From Rickettsiales bacterium (lineage in GTDB: Bacteria; Pseudomonadota; Alphaproteobacteria; Rickettsiales; Midichloriaceae): DNA of 64,000 bases. The stretch is taken from assembly GCA_023263785.1 (NCBI GenBank), contig JALQUO010000001.1, positions 591,693 through 655,692 on the forward strand, in the 5' to 3' direction. Position numbers and translations under genes: made by a program. Below the pieces are notes generated by a model. It was given only the letters and a program-made list of their open reading frames with translations. It was not told where the DNA came from and searched no databases. Shown piece after piece: positions 46,144 through 53,755 of the stretch (within the stretch, counting starts at the first letter, position 1; each line of letters begins with the position of its first letter).

Positions 46144-46835
46144 CTTAAGCTACCTGTTTGGATTTTCATCAGTTGGCTGTCTTGCATTTGAAGTATAAGA
46201 GATCCATCCTTACTATCTATATCGAGAAAGATACCAGATGTGCCATCGATTGAAACTTTTTCATTTAATTTATATGCTCTTGCCTTCCATTGTTTCTTGA
46301 TGAGATTAAATCCTTTAGAGAGCCACTCATTATAAGTATCTGTGAAGATTTCAAGGAATCTATTCATGAATTCCTCAGCTGTTGTTTGGATCCCATGTTC
46401 AGACAAGTCTGTCGCACCAACTGCACTTGTGTTTGTTGTATCTGGGTGATTTTTTATGTTAACTGCAACTCCTATGATGAGTTTCTTTCCATATTGTTCA
46501 GTTAGAATTCCTGAGACTTTCTTGCCATCTATCAAGAGATCATTTACCCATTTATATTGCATTTCAAGATCTTGCTTAAATGATTCTAAAGTCTTACCAA
46601 GGGCAACACATGTAACATAAGTCACTTGTGTTGTAGGGTTATCAGATTCAAATGCAATTGATAAATTCAGATTCCCCTCAGGGGCTTGCCATGGTCTTTT
46701 ATGCTGTCCATAACCTTTTGTCTGGTTTTTAGCAACTATCGCAACTTGTTGCCCATTCAGAATCAAATCCCTTGCTAGATCTTGGGTGCTTTCAACCACA
46801 TCTAACTTACTTATAAGCCAATTTTTACTTAACAT
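46140..46835 (-). CDS. birA: Biotin--[acetyl-CoA-carboxylase] ligase
   Basis: About 231 residues from ATG 46835 (MLSKNWLISKLDVVESTQDLA). A longer frame to 46892 adds an unconserved stretch. Biotin ligase motifs are VVESTQDLARD, KGYGQHKRPWQAPEGNLNLS (biotinyl-AMP loop) and MQYKWVNDLLIDGKKVSGIL. There is no N-terminal helix-turn-helix, so this is the monofunctional type. It attaches biotin to the carboxylase carrier protein for fatty-acid synthesis. It is the first gene of birA-nnrD-udg and divergent from gltX. Confidence 0.93.
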   Translation of the reverse strand: MLSKNWLISKLDVVESTQDLARDLILNGQQVAIVAKNQTKGYGQHKRPWQAPEGNLNLSIAFESDNPTTQVTYVTCVALGKTLESFKQDLEMQYKWVNDLLIDGKKVSGILTEQYGKKLIIGVAVNIKNHPDTTNTSAVGATDLSEHGIQTTAEEFMNRFLEIFTDTYNEWLSKGFNLIKKQWKARAYKLNEKVSIDGTSGIFLDIDSKDGSLILQMQDSQLMKIQTGSLR

Positions 46836-46902
46836 GTTGATACTTTTAAACAAAATGCAATTGGAGTATACTTTCTTTCTAAAAAAGTTCAAAAAATTTA
46901 AT

Positions 46903-48237
46903 ATGATTATTACAAGATTCGCCCCAAGTCCTACAGGCTTACTACATATAGGTAATGTCAGGACAGCTCTACTTGCTTGGCTACAGGCTAAGTCTCAGGG
47001 AGGTAAAATGATCCTAAGGATAGATGATACTGATAGGGAGAGATCCAAGAGGGAATATGAAGATGGCATAAAGAGGGATTTGGAATGGCTTGGTCTTGAG
47101 TGGGATGAGACTTTCAGACAATCAGAAAGAATGGATAGGTATTATGAAGCAAAAAATAGACTAATAGCTGCTGGGAGGCTTTATCCGTGTTATGAATCGC
47201 AGGAAGAACTTGAAATGAAGAGAAAGAATTTGATGAAGAGAGGACTTCCTCCAATATATGACAGAGCTGCTCTGAAACTCACTGATAAAGAAAAGAAAGA
47301 GTTTGAGAATAAAGGTCTAAAACCTCACTGGAGATTCTTATTAAATGATGAGGAGATCATCTGGAATGATGGAATAAGAGGGGTGATGCATTTCAAACCA
47401 GAAAACATAACTGATCCAATTCTATTCAAAGAAGATGGAAATATGACTTATACTTTAGCATCAGTCGTAGATGACATAGAATTCAATATAACTCATATCA
47501 TGCGGGGAGAGGACCACTTAACTAATAGTGCTACTCATATTCAAATATTTAAAGCTCTTGGGGCAACAGATATCCCTCACTTGTCTCACCTATCTCTTCT
47601 CAGCAGCAAGACAGGTGAGATATCCAAGAGATTGGGAGGCTTTGATATAGCATCTCTTAGAGACAAAGGAATAGAGCCAATGGCAATCAATAGCTTCCTT
47701 GCAAAGATTGGTACATCAGATCCAATTGATTGCTTCTACTCACTAGACGAGCTAAAGGAATCATTTGATATAAAAAAATTCAGCAAAACTCCAATCAACT
47801 ACGACTATGAAGAGCTTCAGAAATTCAATGCTAAGATGATTCATCATATGTCATTTGAGATAGTGAAGGATCGACTAAATGACCTTGGGATGGCATCTGC
47901 ATCAGAGAAGTTTTGGGAAGCAATGCATGGTAATATAGACACAATTGCTGAGGCAAAAACCTGGTATGATGTGTGCTATGGAGAAATTCCTTATGTTGAT
48001 GTTTCTTCTGATAGAGATCTCCTAAAGGCTGCAGCAGAGTTATTGCCGGAAGGTCAGGGGGATGAATCAGTGTGGAGCATATGGACAGAAAAGATTAAGC
48101 AGCAGACAGGAAAAAAAGGTAAGGAATTATTTTTGCCTCTCAGGAAAGCACTAACAGCTCATGAGTCTGGCCCAGAGATGAAGCTCCTCATAGTTCTTAT
48201 CGGTAGAGATAAAGTCATGCAGAGGCTGTGCAGTTGA
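46903..48237 (+). CDS. gltX: Glutamyl-tRNA synthetase
   Basis: 444 residues from ATG 46903 (MIITRFAPSPTGLLHIGN). The frame is open upstream to 46786 but that part is unconserved and would overlap birA. HIGH-type HIGN lies at 15-18, LRIDDTDRERS follows, and the KMSKS-type motif is EISKRLGG. Alphaproteobacteria usually carry two gltX copies, one acting on tRNA-Gln, and which this is cannot be told. The stop TGA is followed in frame by TAA and TAG. The TTGA overlap couples it to the PRPP synthetase frame downstream. Confidence 0.96.
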   Translation: MIITRFAPSPTGLLHIGNVRTALLAWLQAKSQGGKMILRIDDTDRERSKREYEDGIKRDLEWLGLEWDETFRQSERMDRYYEAKNRLIAAGRLYPCYESQEELEMKRKNLMKRGLPPIYDRAALKLTDKEKKEFENKGLKPHWRFLLNDEEIIWNDGIRGVMHFKPENITDPILFKEDGNMTYTLASVVDDIEFNITHIMRGEDHLTNSATHIQIFKALGATDIPHLSHLSLLSSKTGEISKRLGGFDIASLRDKGIEPMAINSFLAKIGTSDPIDCFYSLDELKESFDIKKFSKTPINYDYEELQKFNAKMIHHMSFEIVKDRLNDLGMASASEKFWEAMHGNIDTIAEAKTWYDVCYGEIPYVDVSSDRDLLKAAAELLPEGQGDESVWSIWTEKIKQQTGKKGKELFLPLRKALTAHESGPEMKLLIVLIGRDKVMQRLCS

Positions 48238-49035
48238 TAATAGCATCTGGAGGGGGATGAAAGCTTCTGTGATCTAATATATGAAGTAGAAAGATATCCT
48301 GGTGGAGAAATTGAAGTTTCTATAACTAAGGATATCTCTGGTGTAGATATCTTTATATTTCATAGGATTAAAGTTGATGTAATTCATGATGGCCTATTTG
48401 AGATATTTCTGGTTGCTCTAAGGTGCAGAGATCTAGGAGCTAAGTCTGTATCTCTCATAATTCCTTACCTACCATATTCTAGATGTGAAAAAACATCTTT
48501 AAAGAACTTATATTCAATTCTCGAGGCAGTTGGGATAAAAAAGATTATTACTGCAGACATTCACTCGGATTGTATCCTAACAGAAATTCCAATCCATAGT
48601 ATTTCATTTGCCTCTCTTATCATCACAGAACTCAGTATAGATCTCAAAGAAAAGTTAATAATCTCACCAGACAGAGGTGGCTACAATAGAGCTAAAAAGG
48701 TAGCAGATGCATTTGGATGTGATTTCATTTGTATGGATAAGATGAGAGTAGGAGATGTCGTTGAGCATCTGCTTGAATTTGATGTTGCTGGCAGAGATGT
48801 CATCATAGTTGATGATATAATTGATAGCGGCAGAACAATTAACAGCGCTGTAAGAGCTCTAAAGGATAATTGTGTGAAGTCTGTTGAGGTAATTGCTACA
48901 CACCTTGTGAGAATCCCTGATCTGAACCAAGTTGATTGTATATACACAACAGACTCGGTCAGACACATATCATATCCAGAAAAATTCAGAGTTCTGAAAT
49001 TACAGAGACGACTCTTCTTAGATACTTTGAGGTAG
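48234..49035 (+). pseudogene. prs: Ribose-phosphate pyrophosphokinase-like (PRPP synthetase), frameshifted at codon 7
   Basis: From 48247 one frame stays open to 49035 and encodes a PRPP-synthetase-like protein: RYPGGEIEVSI, VSLIIPYLPYSR, ADIHSD, SPDRGGYNRAKKVA and the PRPP-binding VIIVDDIIDSGRTI. It has no usual start codon. The expected N-terminus (TTG start at 48234 overlapping the gltX stop: LIIASGG) lies in another frame. They join if the G5 run at 48252-48256 loses one G, giving about 266 residues, shorter than the usual 310. The ATP-loop residues around YSRCEKTS are divergent. It may be a decaying gene, a slippage-rescued gene or a sequencing error. A shorter ATG frame begins at 48733. 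Confidence 0.72.
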
Positions 49036-49114
49036 ATCAGAAGACATTTGATCTAATTACAGATGCATCAGAATCTTCATGCCAAATGTATGCCAGTGCT
49101 GCTGATCCAAGACC
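49009..49114. repeat. Duplicated segment, copy A (overlaps the prs 3' end)
   Basis: 49061-49114 matches 49670-49723 at 51 of 54 bases. Weaker collinear similarity extends left to a shared CGACTCTTCTT at 49009 and 49619, with one base of indel between. The left part therefore covers the last nine codons of prs. The repeat encodes, on the minus strand, the GLGSAALxYIWHEDSDAS tail of two related genes. Confidence 0.75.
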
Positions 49115-49539
49115 AGTTGCAACACCATTCGCAAAATCAAAGATTGGTACGCTGTCCTTAGATAAAGATGTTATAAAGTCATAATCAACAATAAGTCCCC
49201 CCCCCAACAAAACTGAGAACAAGTTTATTTGTTAAAATAACCCATCAGATAAAGCTTCTCCAAGTTTATATCCTGTTAATTCCTTACAGGCTAACTTAGA
49301 GAAATTACAATGAGCCTCTGCAAAAGAAAATTTCTTCAGCGCATCAGAGAAAGTATCAGAGGAATTATGGATAGGCTTCCCATTACGTGCACAGAATGCA
49401 GTCACAAGCTCTGCAATATTCGCATTATTTAAAAGAAATTCCTTTGTTGTAGGTGTATTCTTCCTTTTAAAAAAATAGGAGCAATGGCGCTTGAATAAAC
49501 AACAGCTCCAGAAGCTAAAAGTTTTGATATTTTATTCAT
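49037..49539 (-). pseudogene. Decayed small membrane-protein gene, copy 1
   Basis: Not recognised. Starting at ATG 49539 the minus strand reads MNKISKLLASGAVVYSSAIA, then a frameshift in the poly-A/T tract near 49470. The region FKRKNTPTTKEFLLNNANI to KLGEALSDGLF ends in a stop, and a last frame reads VDYDFITSLSKDSVPIF to GLGSAALAYIWHEDSDAS. A run of nine C (nine G on the coding strand, 49197-49205) lies between. N-terminal and C-terminal parts match the next gene upstream, so the pair is a tandem duplication. It has two hydrophobic segments. Probably non-functional. Confidence 0.6.
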
Positions 49540-49597
49540 ACTTATATTTGTTTTTGGTTGTCATTTTTTAGTATGAAACATATATATTAAGAATTTA

Positions 49598-50063
49598 TTA
49601 AGCATGAAAAGTTTGAGTCGACTCTTCTTGGATATTTGGAGTTAATATTGTTGAAGTTTGATCCATTTCAGATGCATCAGAATCTTCATGCCAAATGTAT
49701 GTTAGTGCTGCTGACCCAAGACCGCCTAAAATAATGTTTACAGTTGCTATTGAGTCCGTCTTAAAAGTGTTTTGCAAAAATTTTGCAAATCCACCACTCA
49801 TAGCAACTCCCCCAACAAAACTTCCAATTAATTTGCTCTCTAGTGATTCATCAGAAAAAGCTTCACCAAATTATATATGCAGTGAATGCCCTACAAGTTG
49901 CACCTGTAAACCAAGCATAAGCATTTCCAAATGAGTAACTTTGTTCTGAAGAAAAATCTAAGAAAAAATACTTGCTTTGAGTTTTTTCCTTTAAAAAAAT
50001 ATGTGCAATAGAGCTTGCATAAATAACTAATCCAGAAAGGAAGACTTTTGATTTTTAATTCAT
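49598..50063 (-). pseudogene. Decayed small membrane-protein gene, copy 2
   Basis: A paralogue of the preceding pseudogene. From ATG 50063 the third codon is already a stop (ATG AAT TAA). The rest reads VFLSGLVIYASSIAHIFLKEK, then further frame breaks near 49870. The last 67-residue open part, MSGGFAKFLQNTFKTD to STQTFHA, carries the shared GLGSAALTYIWHEDSDAS. The C5 tract here corresponds to the C9 tract of copy 1. The product, if intact, would be about 150 residues with an N-terminal signal or anchor and a second hydrophobic segment. Function unknown. Confidence 0.6.
49619..49723. repeat. Duplicated segment, copy B
   Basis: Partner of the segment at 49009-49114. It lies about 609 bases to the right and covers the C-terminal coding part of the second paralogue. 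Confidence 0.75.
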
Positions 50064-50128
50064 TGTGCTGTTTATTCTTCCAAATGTATTTTCCGCAGGT
50101 TATAAGGGGGTGATTAGAGAGATTTAAT

Positions 50129-50153
50129 AATCCCAAGCAAATTACTTGGGATT
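50129..50153. terminator. Strong hairpin between the decayed genes, also palindromic repeat copy 3
   Basis: A perfect 9-bp stem, AATCCCAAG/CTTGGGATT, with loop CAAATTA. It lies 15 bases past the stop of the third decayed gene (minus strand) and could terminate it, though no T-run follows directly. The core CAAGCAAATTACTTG (50134-50148) differs at one base from the two copies in sucA. Confidence 0.6.
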
Positions 50154-50168
50154 AAAAATTAAAGTTAA

Positions 50169-50722
50169 TTAGATCAATTCAGGTGTTGAAAGATCAATGA
50201 ATCCTTCATTTAGAGCTTCGATTAAACCAAATTTAGCTGCATCAATAGCTGTTATATATGCCATTGATGTAAAATCTGTAGCAGGTGTATACTTAGCAAG
50301 TGTTGCATGAGTTGGAGCAAATGTATCCGCATAATCAGCATCTCCAGGGTTTTTACCTTTAGAATCAACAACTAATTCTTCTGCATTTGCATATCCGCTA
50401 AAGAAATAGAATCCTGTGTTTACTAAAGCATCAGCAGCAAGTGTTGTAACAAAACCAGAGAATTTAGCAACTGTGCTGTCTTCACCTAATTTGCTTTCAA
50501 TTGTAGGAGAAATAAATTTTTCGTTTATAGCTTTTGTTCCAGCTGTAAGACCAAGGAGTTTCACTGTATTAAGAGCAGATGCCTTAAGGAATGAGTAGTC
50601 TGTTTTGCTAATCCATAAGCTGCAGCCGCCATAACTTCAGCAGCTCCTAATCCACCTATTACTAGAACTTCGTTTGAAGTTTTCTCAGCTATTGAGTTTA
50701 AAGTTGTTTTTAATGTTTACAT
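50169..50722 (-). pseudogene. Decayed membrane-protein gene, copy 3 or related family
   Basis: Not recognised. The long intact part (131 residues from ATG 50564) reads KLLGLTAGTKAINEKFISPTI, then FSGFVTTLAADALVNTGFYFF, and an acidic C-terminus. Upstream, SNEVLVIGGLGAAEVMAAAAYGL lies in a different frame, joined by a one-base shift near 50598. The only ATG (50722) is followed at once by TAA. The IGGLGAA segment resembles the LGGLGSAA of the two neighbouring pseudogenes, so a distant family relation is possible. Two or three hydrophobic segments suggest a membrane protein. The 131-residue part could still be expressed. Confidence 0.5.
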
Positions 50723-50900
50723 TTTTTTATTTATTTTTTATTTTTTATGTGTCGTTTACACTCCAAAAAAAATTTATACACTTGAATTATTACAGAAATA
50801 TTAAAAGATTTCTTATATGCTTTCTAAGTGTTTTGTTTATTTTGGGTTGTAGATTCCTCTAGAATTTTACTATCAGCGCCTCTGTGTTTTGTCAAGAAAA

Positions 50901-51977
50901 TTAAATTCTCATATTAATGATTATTTCATTTATTTTTATGGAAAATTTCTGGGTTGCACCATTTGTAGTTGAGGGATCAAATTTTGATCTATAATTTTCT
51001 ATGAGATTTTTATCAAAAAGATCAATAATTGTATCAGCAAGTTTTCTAGAAGAAAATTCCTTTTCAATAATCATTCTTGATGTACCCTTTCTACTAAATT
51101 GCTCAGCATTATGATACTGGTGATTATCACTTGAAGAGGCTATTGGAACTATTATTGAAGGGATTTTTAGATGTTCTATTTCAGATATTGTAGAAGCTCC
51201 AGCTCTTGAAATAATAAGATCTGAGTCGGCAATCAGCTGCGGAACATTTCGAAAGAAATCTTTCATTTCTAATCTTCTAACTTTACTTGTATCATAGATT
51301 GATTGTACTGTGTCATGATTTTCTTTTCTGACTTGTTGAAATACACTAATTCTTTCTTGAAGATCCTGTGGCAACAATGTTATTGCATTGGCAATGGTTG
51401 TATCAAAGATAGTAGCCCCCTGACTTCCACCAACGACAGTAATGTATATTTCTGGTGTAATTCTTGTACGGCGTCTCTTGGAATCAAAAACAACCTCTCT
51501 GATTGGATTGCCTGTATGAACAACATTATATCCTTCAACTTCCTTTGTTTCCTCAAATGATGTTGCAAGAAATTCTGCATCATTAAGGAAAAACTTATTA
51601 GCTTTCCCGAGGACAGCATTTTGCTCATGTAGAACTATCGGGATTTTTAATATCTTTGCTGCAAGCAGTACAGGGAATGATGTAATGCCTCCAAATCCAA
51701 TTGCTATCACTGCTTTTTCTTTTTTGAGAATATATAATGACTTGAGAGTTGCAATCCCAAGGAAAAAGAGAGATGCAGCTTTCTGTATAAAAGATCCTTG
51801 GAAATTCTTTATAGGTAGAACGATTTTTTCTTCATCTTGCCCAAAAAACTTCTTACCTCGCGGATCTGTAAAAAAGAGAATCTTGTTTCTTGTGCCCAGT
51901 ATCTTAGATATTGCCTGTGCAGGAAACACATGCCCCGCTGTCCCACCAGCAGCAACTGCAATTGTCCTAATTTTCAT
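50901..51977 (-). CDS. murG: UDP-GlcNAc:lipid I N-acetylglucosaminyltransferase
   Basis: A 358-residue GT-B glycosyltransferase making lipid II at the inner face of the membrane. The N-terminal AAGGTAGHVFPAQAI loop, GFGGITSFPVLLAA, VLHEQNAVLGKANK, VVGGSQGA, SRAGASTISEIEH and the late SSSDNHQYHNAEQF match MurG. The length is normal. It sits alone on the minus strand, away from the mur/fts cluster. The 180 bases between it and the decayed genes hold no visible feature. Confidence 0.96.
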   Translation of the reverse strand: MKIRTIAVAAGGTAGHVFPAQAISKILGTRNKILFFTDPRGKKFFGQDEEKIVLPIKNFQGSFIQKAASLFFLGIATLKSLYILKKEKAVIAIGFGGITSFPVLLAAKILKIPIVLHEQNAVLGKANKFFLNDAEFLATSFEETKEVEGYNVVHTGNPIREVVFDSKRRRTRITPEIYITVVGGSQGATIFDTTIANAITLLPQDLQERISVFQQVRKENHDTVQSIYDTSKVRRLEMKDFFRNVPQLIADSDLIISRAGASTISEIEHLKIPSIIVPIASSSDNHQYHNAEQFSRKGTSRMIIEKEFSSRKLADTIIDLFDKNLIENYRSKFDPSTTNGATQKFSIKINEIIINMRI

Positions 51978-52061
51978 TTTTTGTTTTTAATATATCATAA
52001 TTGATTGATTAGAAGACATTTACAGAGTATAAATAAAGGTAGAATAAATAAAAAAATTCTC

Positions 52062-52571
52062 ATGCTAAAAAAAATCATTCTTTGTTCTGCTGTTGCTTTA
52101 ATCTTCTCACAGGAAGTTGTTGCTGATGCTCCATACATAGTACCTCATGCTCATAAAAATACAGATACACTTAAGGCAGCCTCAAGAATAGCGATGTCAG
52201 GAATACAAGCACAGAATGAAAGAATGAAGGTTGTATCTCAAAACATAGCAAATATGGATGTGACAGGTGCAACACCAGAATCTGATCCATATAGAAGGAA
52301 GATAATATTCTTTGAGAACTCAATAGATCCAAAGACAGGAACTGCAGTTGTAAAAGTCAAAAAGATAGACAATGACAACAGTGACTTCATCTTAAAATAC
52401 CAGCCAAACCACCCAGCTGCAGACAAAAATGGATATGTTAAATATCCAAACGTGAATGTTCATGTGGAGCTTGCAGATGGACAGGAGGCTAAGAGGGCTG
52501 TAGCAGTAAATGCAAACTCTATGGATATGATAAAATCTATGCAGTTTAGAGTCCTAGAGATGATGAAATAA
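52062..52571 (+). CDS. flgC: Flagellar basal-body rod protein FlgC with an N-terminal Sec-type signal
   Basis: 169 residues from ATG 52062. A frame opening at 52005 adds an unconserved stretch. The rod-protein motif is clear: AASRIAMSGIQAQNERMKVV, SQNIANMDVTGATPESDPYRRK, and the C-terminal NANSMDMIKSMQFRVLEMMK. FlgC forms the proximal rod and is normally exported by the flagellar type III apparatus without cleavage. Here residues 1-23 (MLKKIILCSAVALIFSQEVV-ADA) look like a cleavable Sec signal. No flgB or fliE is adjacent. The gene is monocistronic with a hairpin-rich 3' region. Confidence 0.87.
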   Translation: MLKKIILCSAVALIFSQEVVADAPYIVPHAHKNTDTLKAASRIAMSGIQAQNERMKVVSQNIANMDVTGATPESDPYRRKIIFFENSIDPKTGTAVVKVKKIDNDNSDFILKYQPNHPAADKNGYVKYPNVNVHVELADGQEAKRAVAVNANSMDMIKSMQFRVLEMMK

Positions 52572-52578
52572 ATAATCC

Positions 52579-52660
52579 TAAGTAATCTACTTGTGTATAT
52601 TTTATCCTCTCCCTAGAGGGATTTCTCTATAGGCAATTCTAATCTTAAGTAATTTACTTA
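52579..52660 (+). repeat. Hairpin region after flgC with palindromic repeat copies 4 and 5
   Basis: Copy 4, TAAGTAATCTACTTG (52579-52593), and copy 5, TAAGTAATTTACTTA (52646-52660), share the AAGTAATTTACTT core with the elements in sucA and at 50134. Between them lies a TCCCTAGAGGGA hairpin. Copy 5 extends to a TTAAGTAA..TTACTTAA stem and may serve as the flgC terminator. Confidence 0.55.
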
Positions 52661-52750
52661 ACATTAAATAAATTTAAATTTTTTAGTTTTCTTAATTTTT
52701 TTATTTCACTTTTTTATTTAGTTTTAATTTGCTAATTTATTTGGTTTTAG

Positions 52751-53755
52751 ATGTTCAAAGGAAAAGTTGTAGTAGTGGGCGCAACAGGTAATGTTGGTAG
52801 GAATGTTGTTGAAATGCTTCTTAATAGCAAGATTTTCAATCCAGAAGGAATCAGACTAACTGGCTCTGAAAGATCAGCTGGATCTGTAATGACAGTAAAT
52901 GGATTGGATTTTATAATACAAAACACTGCAGACATTGCATTTGAAAAGAATGAACTATGTATATTCAATACAGAAGCAGATGTCTCATCACACTACATTC
53001 CAATCGCTCTTGCTGCTGAAGCATATGTTGTTGACTCAAGCTCTCACTACAGGATGGATCGTGATGTACCACTCATAGTACCACCAGTTAACATCTCAGA
53101 AATTGATATATTGAAACATAAACTGTTTTCCCATTCGAACTGCATTGTGTCTCCGATCGCAACAGCAATAGCTCCGCTACATAAAAAATTTCATCTGGAG
53201 AGAGTTATAGCATCAGCATACCAGTCTACCTCAGGTGCAGGTAAGAAAGCAATGGATGAGTGCTTCAGAGCCACAAAGGAATTCTGTGAGAAGAAGACTG
53301 TAAAAGCAAGTGAATCATTCCCTAGACCCATTCCATTCAACATCATACCTCAAATAGGATCATTTGATGGAGAGGGCTTCGCAAGTGAAGAGACAAAGAT
53401 CGCAAATGAGTTAAGAAAAGTAATCAGCAAAGAAATATTTGTCTCAGCAACATGTGTGAGAGTGCCAGTACTCATAGGGCATTCAACAAGTTTGAGCTTA
53501 AGATTTAAGGATGATTGCAAACTAATGGATGTAGTTGATGTTCTTGATGGAAGTGCATCCATAATTCTCGATAAAGACTCATACAAAACCCCTATTGAAA
53601 TAGTTGGTCAAGATAAGGTGTTTATAAGTAGAATTAGATCTGATGAGTGCAATGGTGAGAGATGGTTTCATATGTGGGTCTGCTCAGATAACCTCAGAGT
53701 TGGTGCTGCGACCGACTCATTTGAGATTGCAAAGGCAATAGCGAATTACTTATGA
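52751..53755 (+). CDS. asd: Aspartate-semialdehyde dehydrogenase
   Basis: 334 residues. The NADP-binding VVGATGNVGRNVVEML lies at the N-terminus and the catalytic Cys131 in HSNCIVSPIAT. AYQSTSGAGKKAMDE and the RVPVLIGHSTSL block follow. The enzyme reduces aspartyl phosphate to the semialdehyde, feeding diaminopimelate for peptidoglycan and lysine. Length fits. It convergently overlaps the next gene by 10 bases. Confidence 0.95.
   Translation: MFKGKVVVVGATGNVGRNVVEMLLNSKIFNPEGIRLTGSERSAGSVMTVNGLDFIIQNTADIAFEKNELCIFNTEADVSSHYIPIALAAEAYVVDSSSHYRMDRDVPLIVPPVNISEIDILKHKLFSHSNCIVSPIATAIAPLHKKFHLERVIASAYQSTSGAGKKAMDECFRATKEFCEKKTVKASESFPRPIPFNIIPQIGSFDGEGFASEETKIANELRKVISKEIFVSATCVRVPVLIGHSTSLSLRFKDDCKLMDVVDVLDGSASIILDKDSYKTPIEIVGQDKVFISRIRSDECNGERWFHMWVCSDNLRVGAATDSFEIAKAIANYL

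Noticed and set aside
46786-46902. Extended gltX start overlapping birA
   Set aside because: The family begins with MIITRFAPSPTG-like sequence at 46903. The extension is hydrophobic noise antisense to birA.
52005-52061. Longer FlgC start at 52005
   Set aside because: It would place a basic unconserved stretch before a clear signal peptide. ATG 52062 gives a standard signal.
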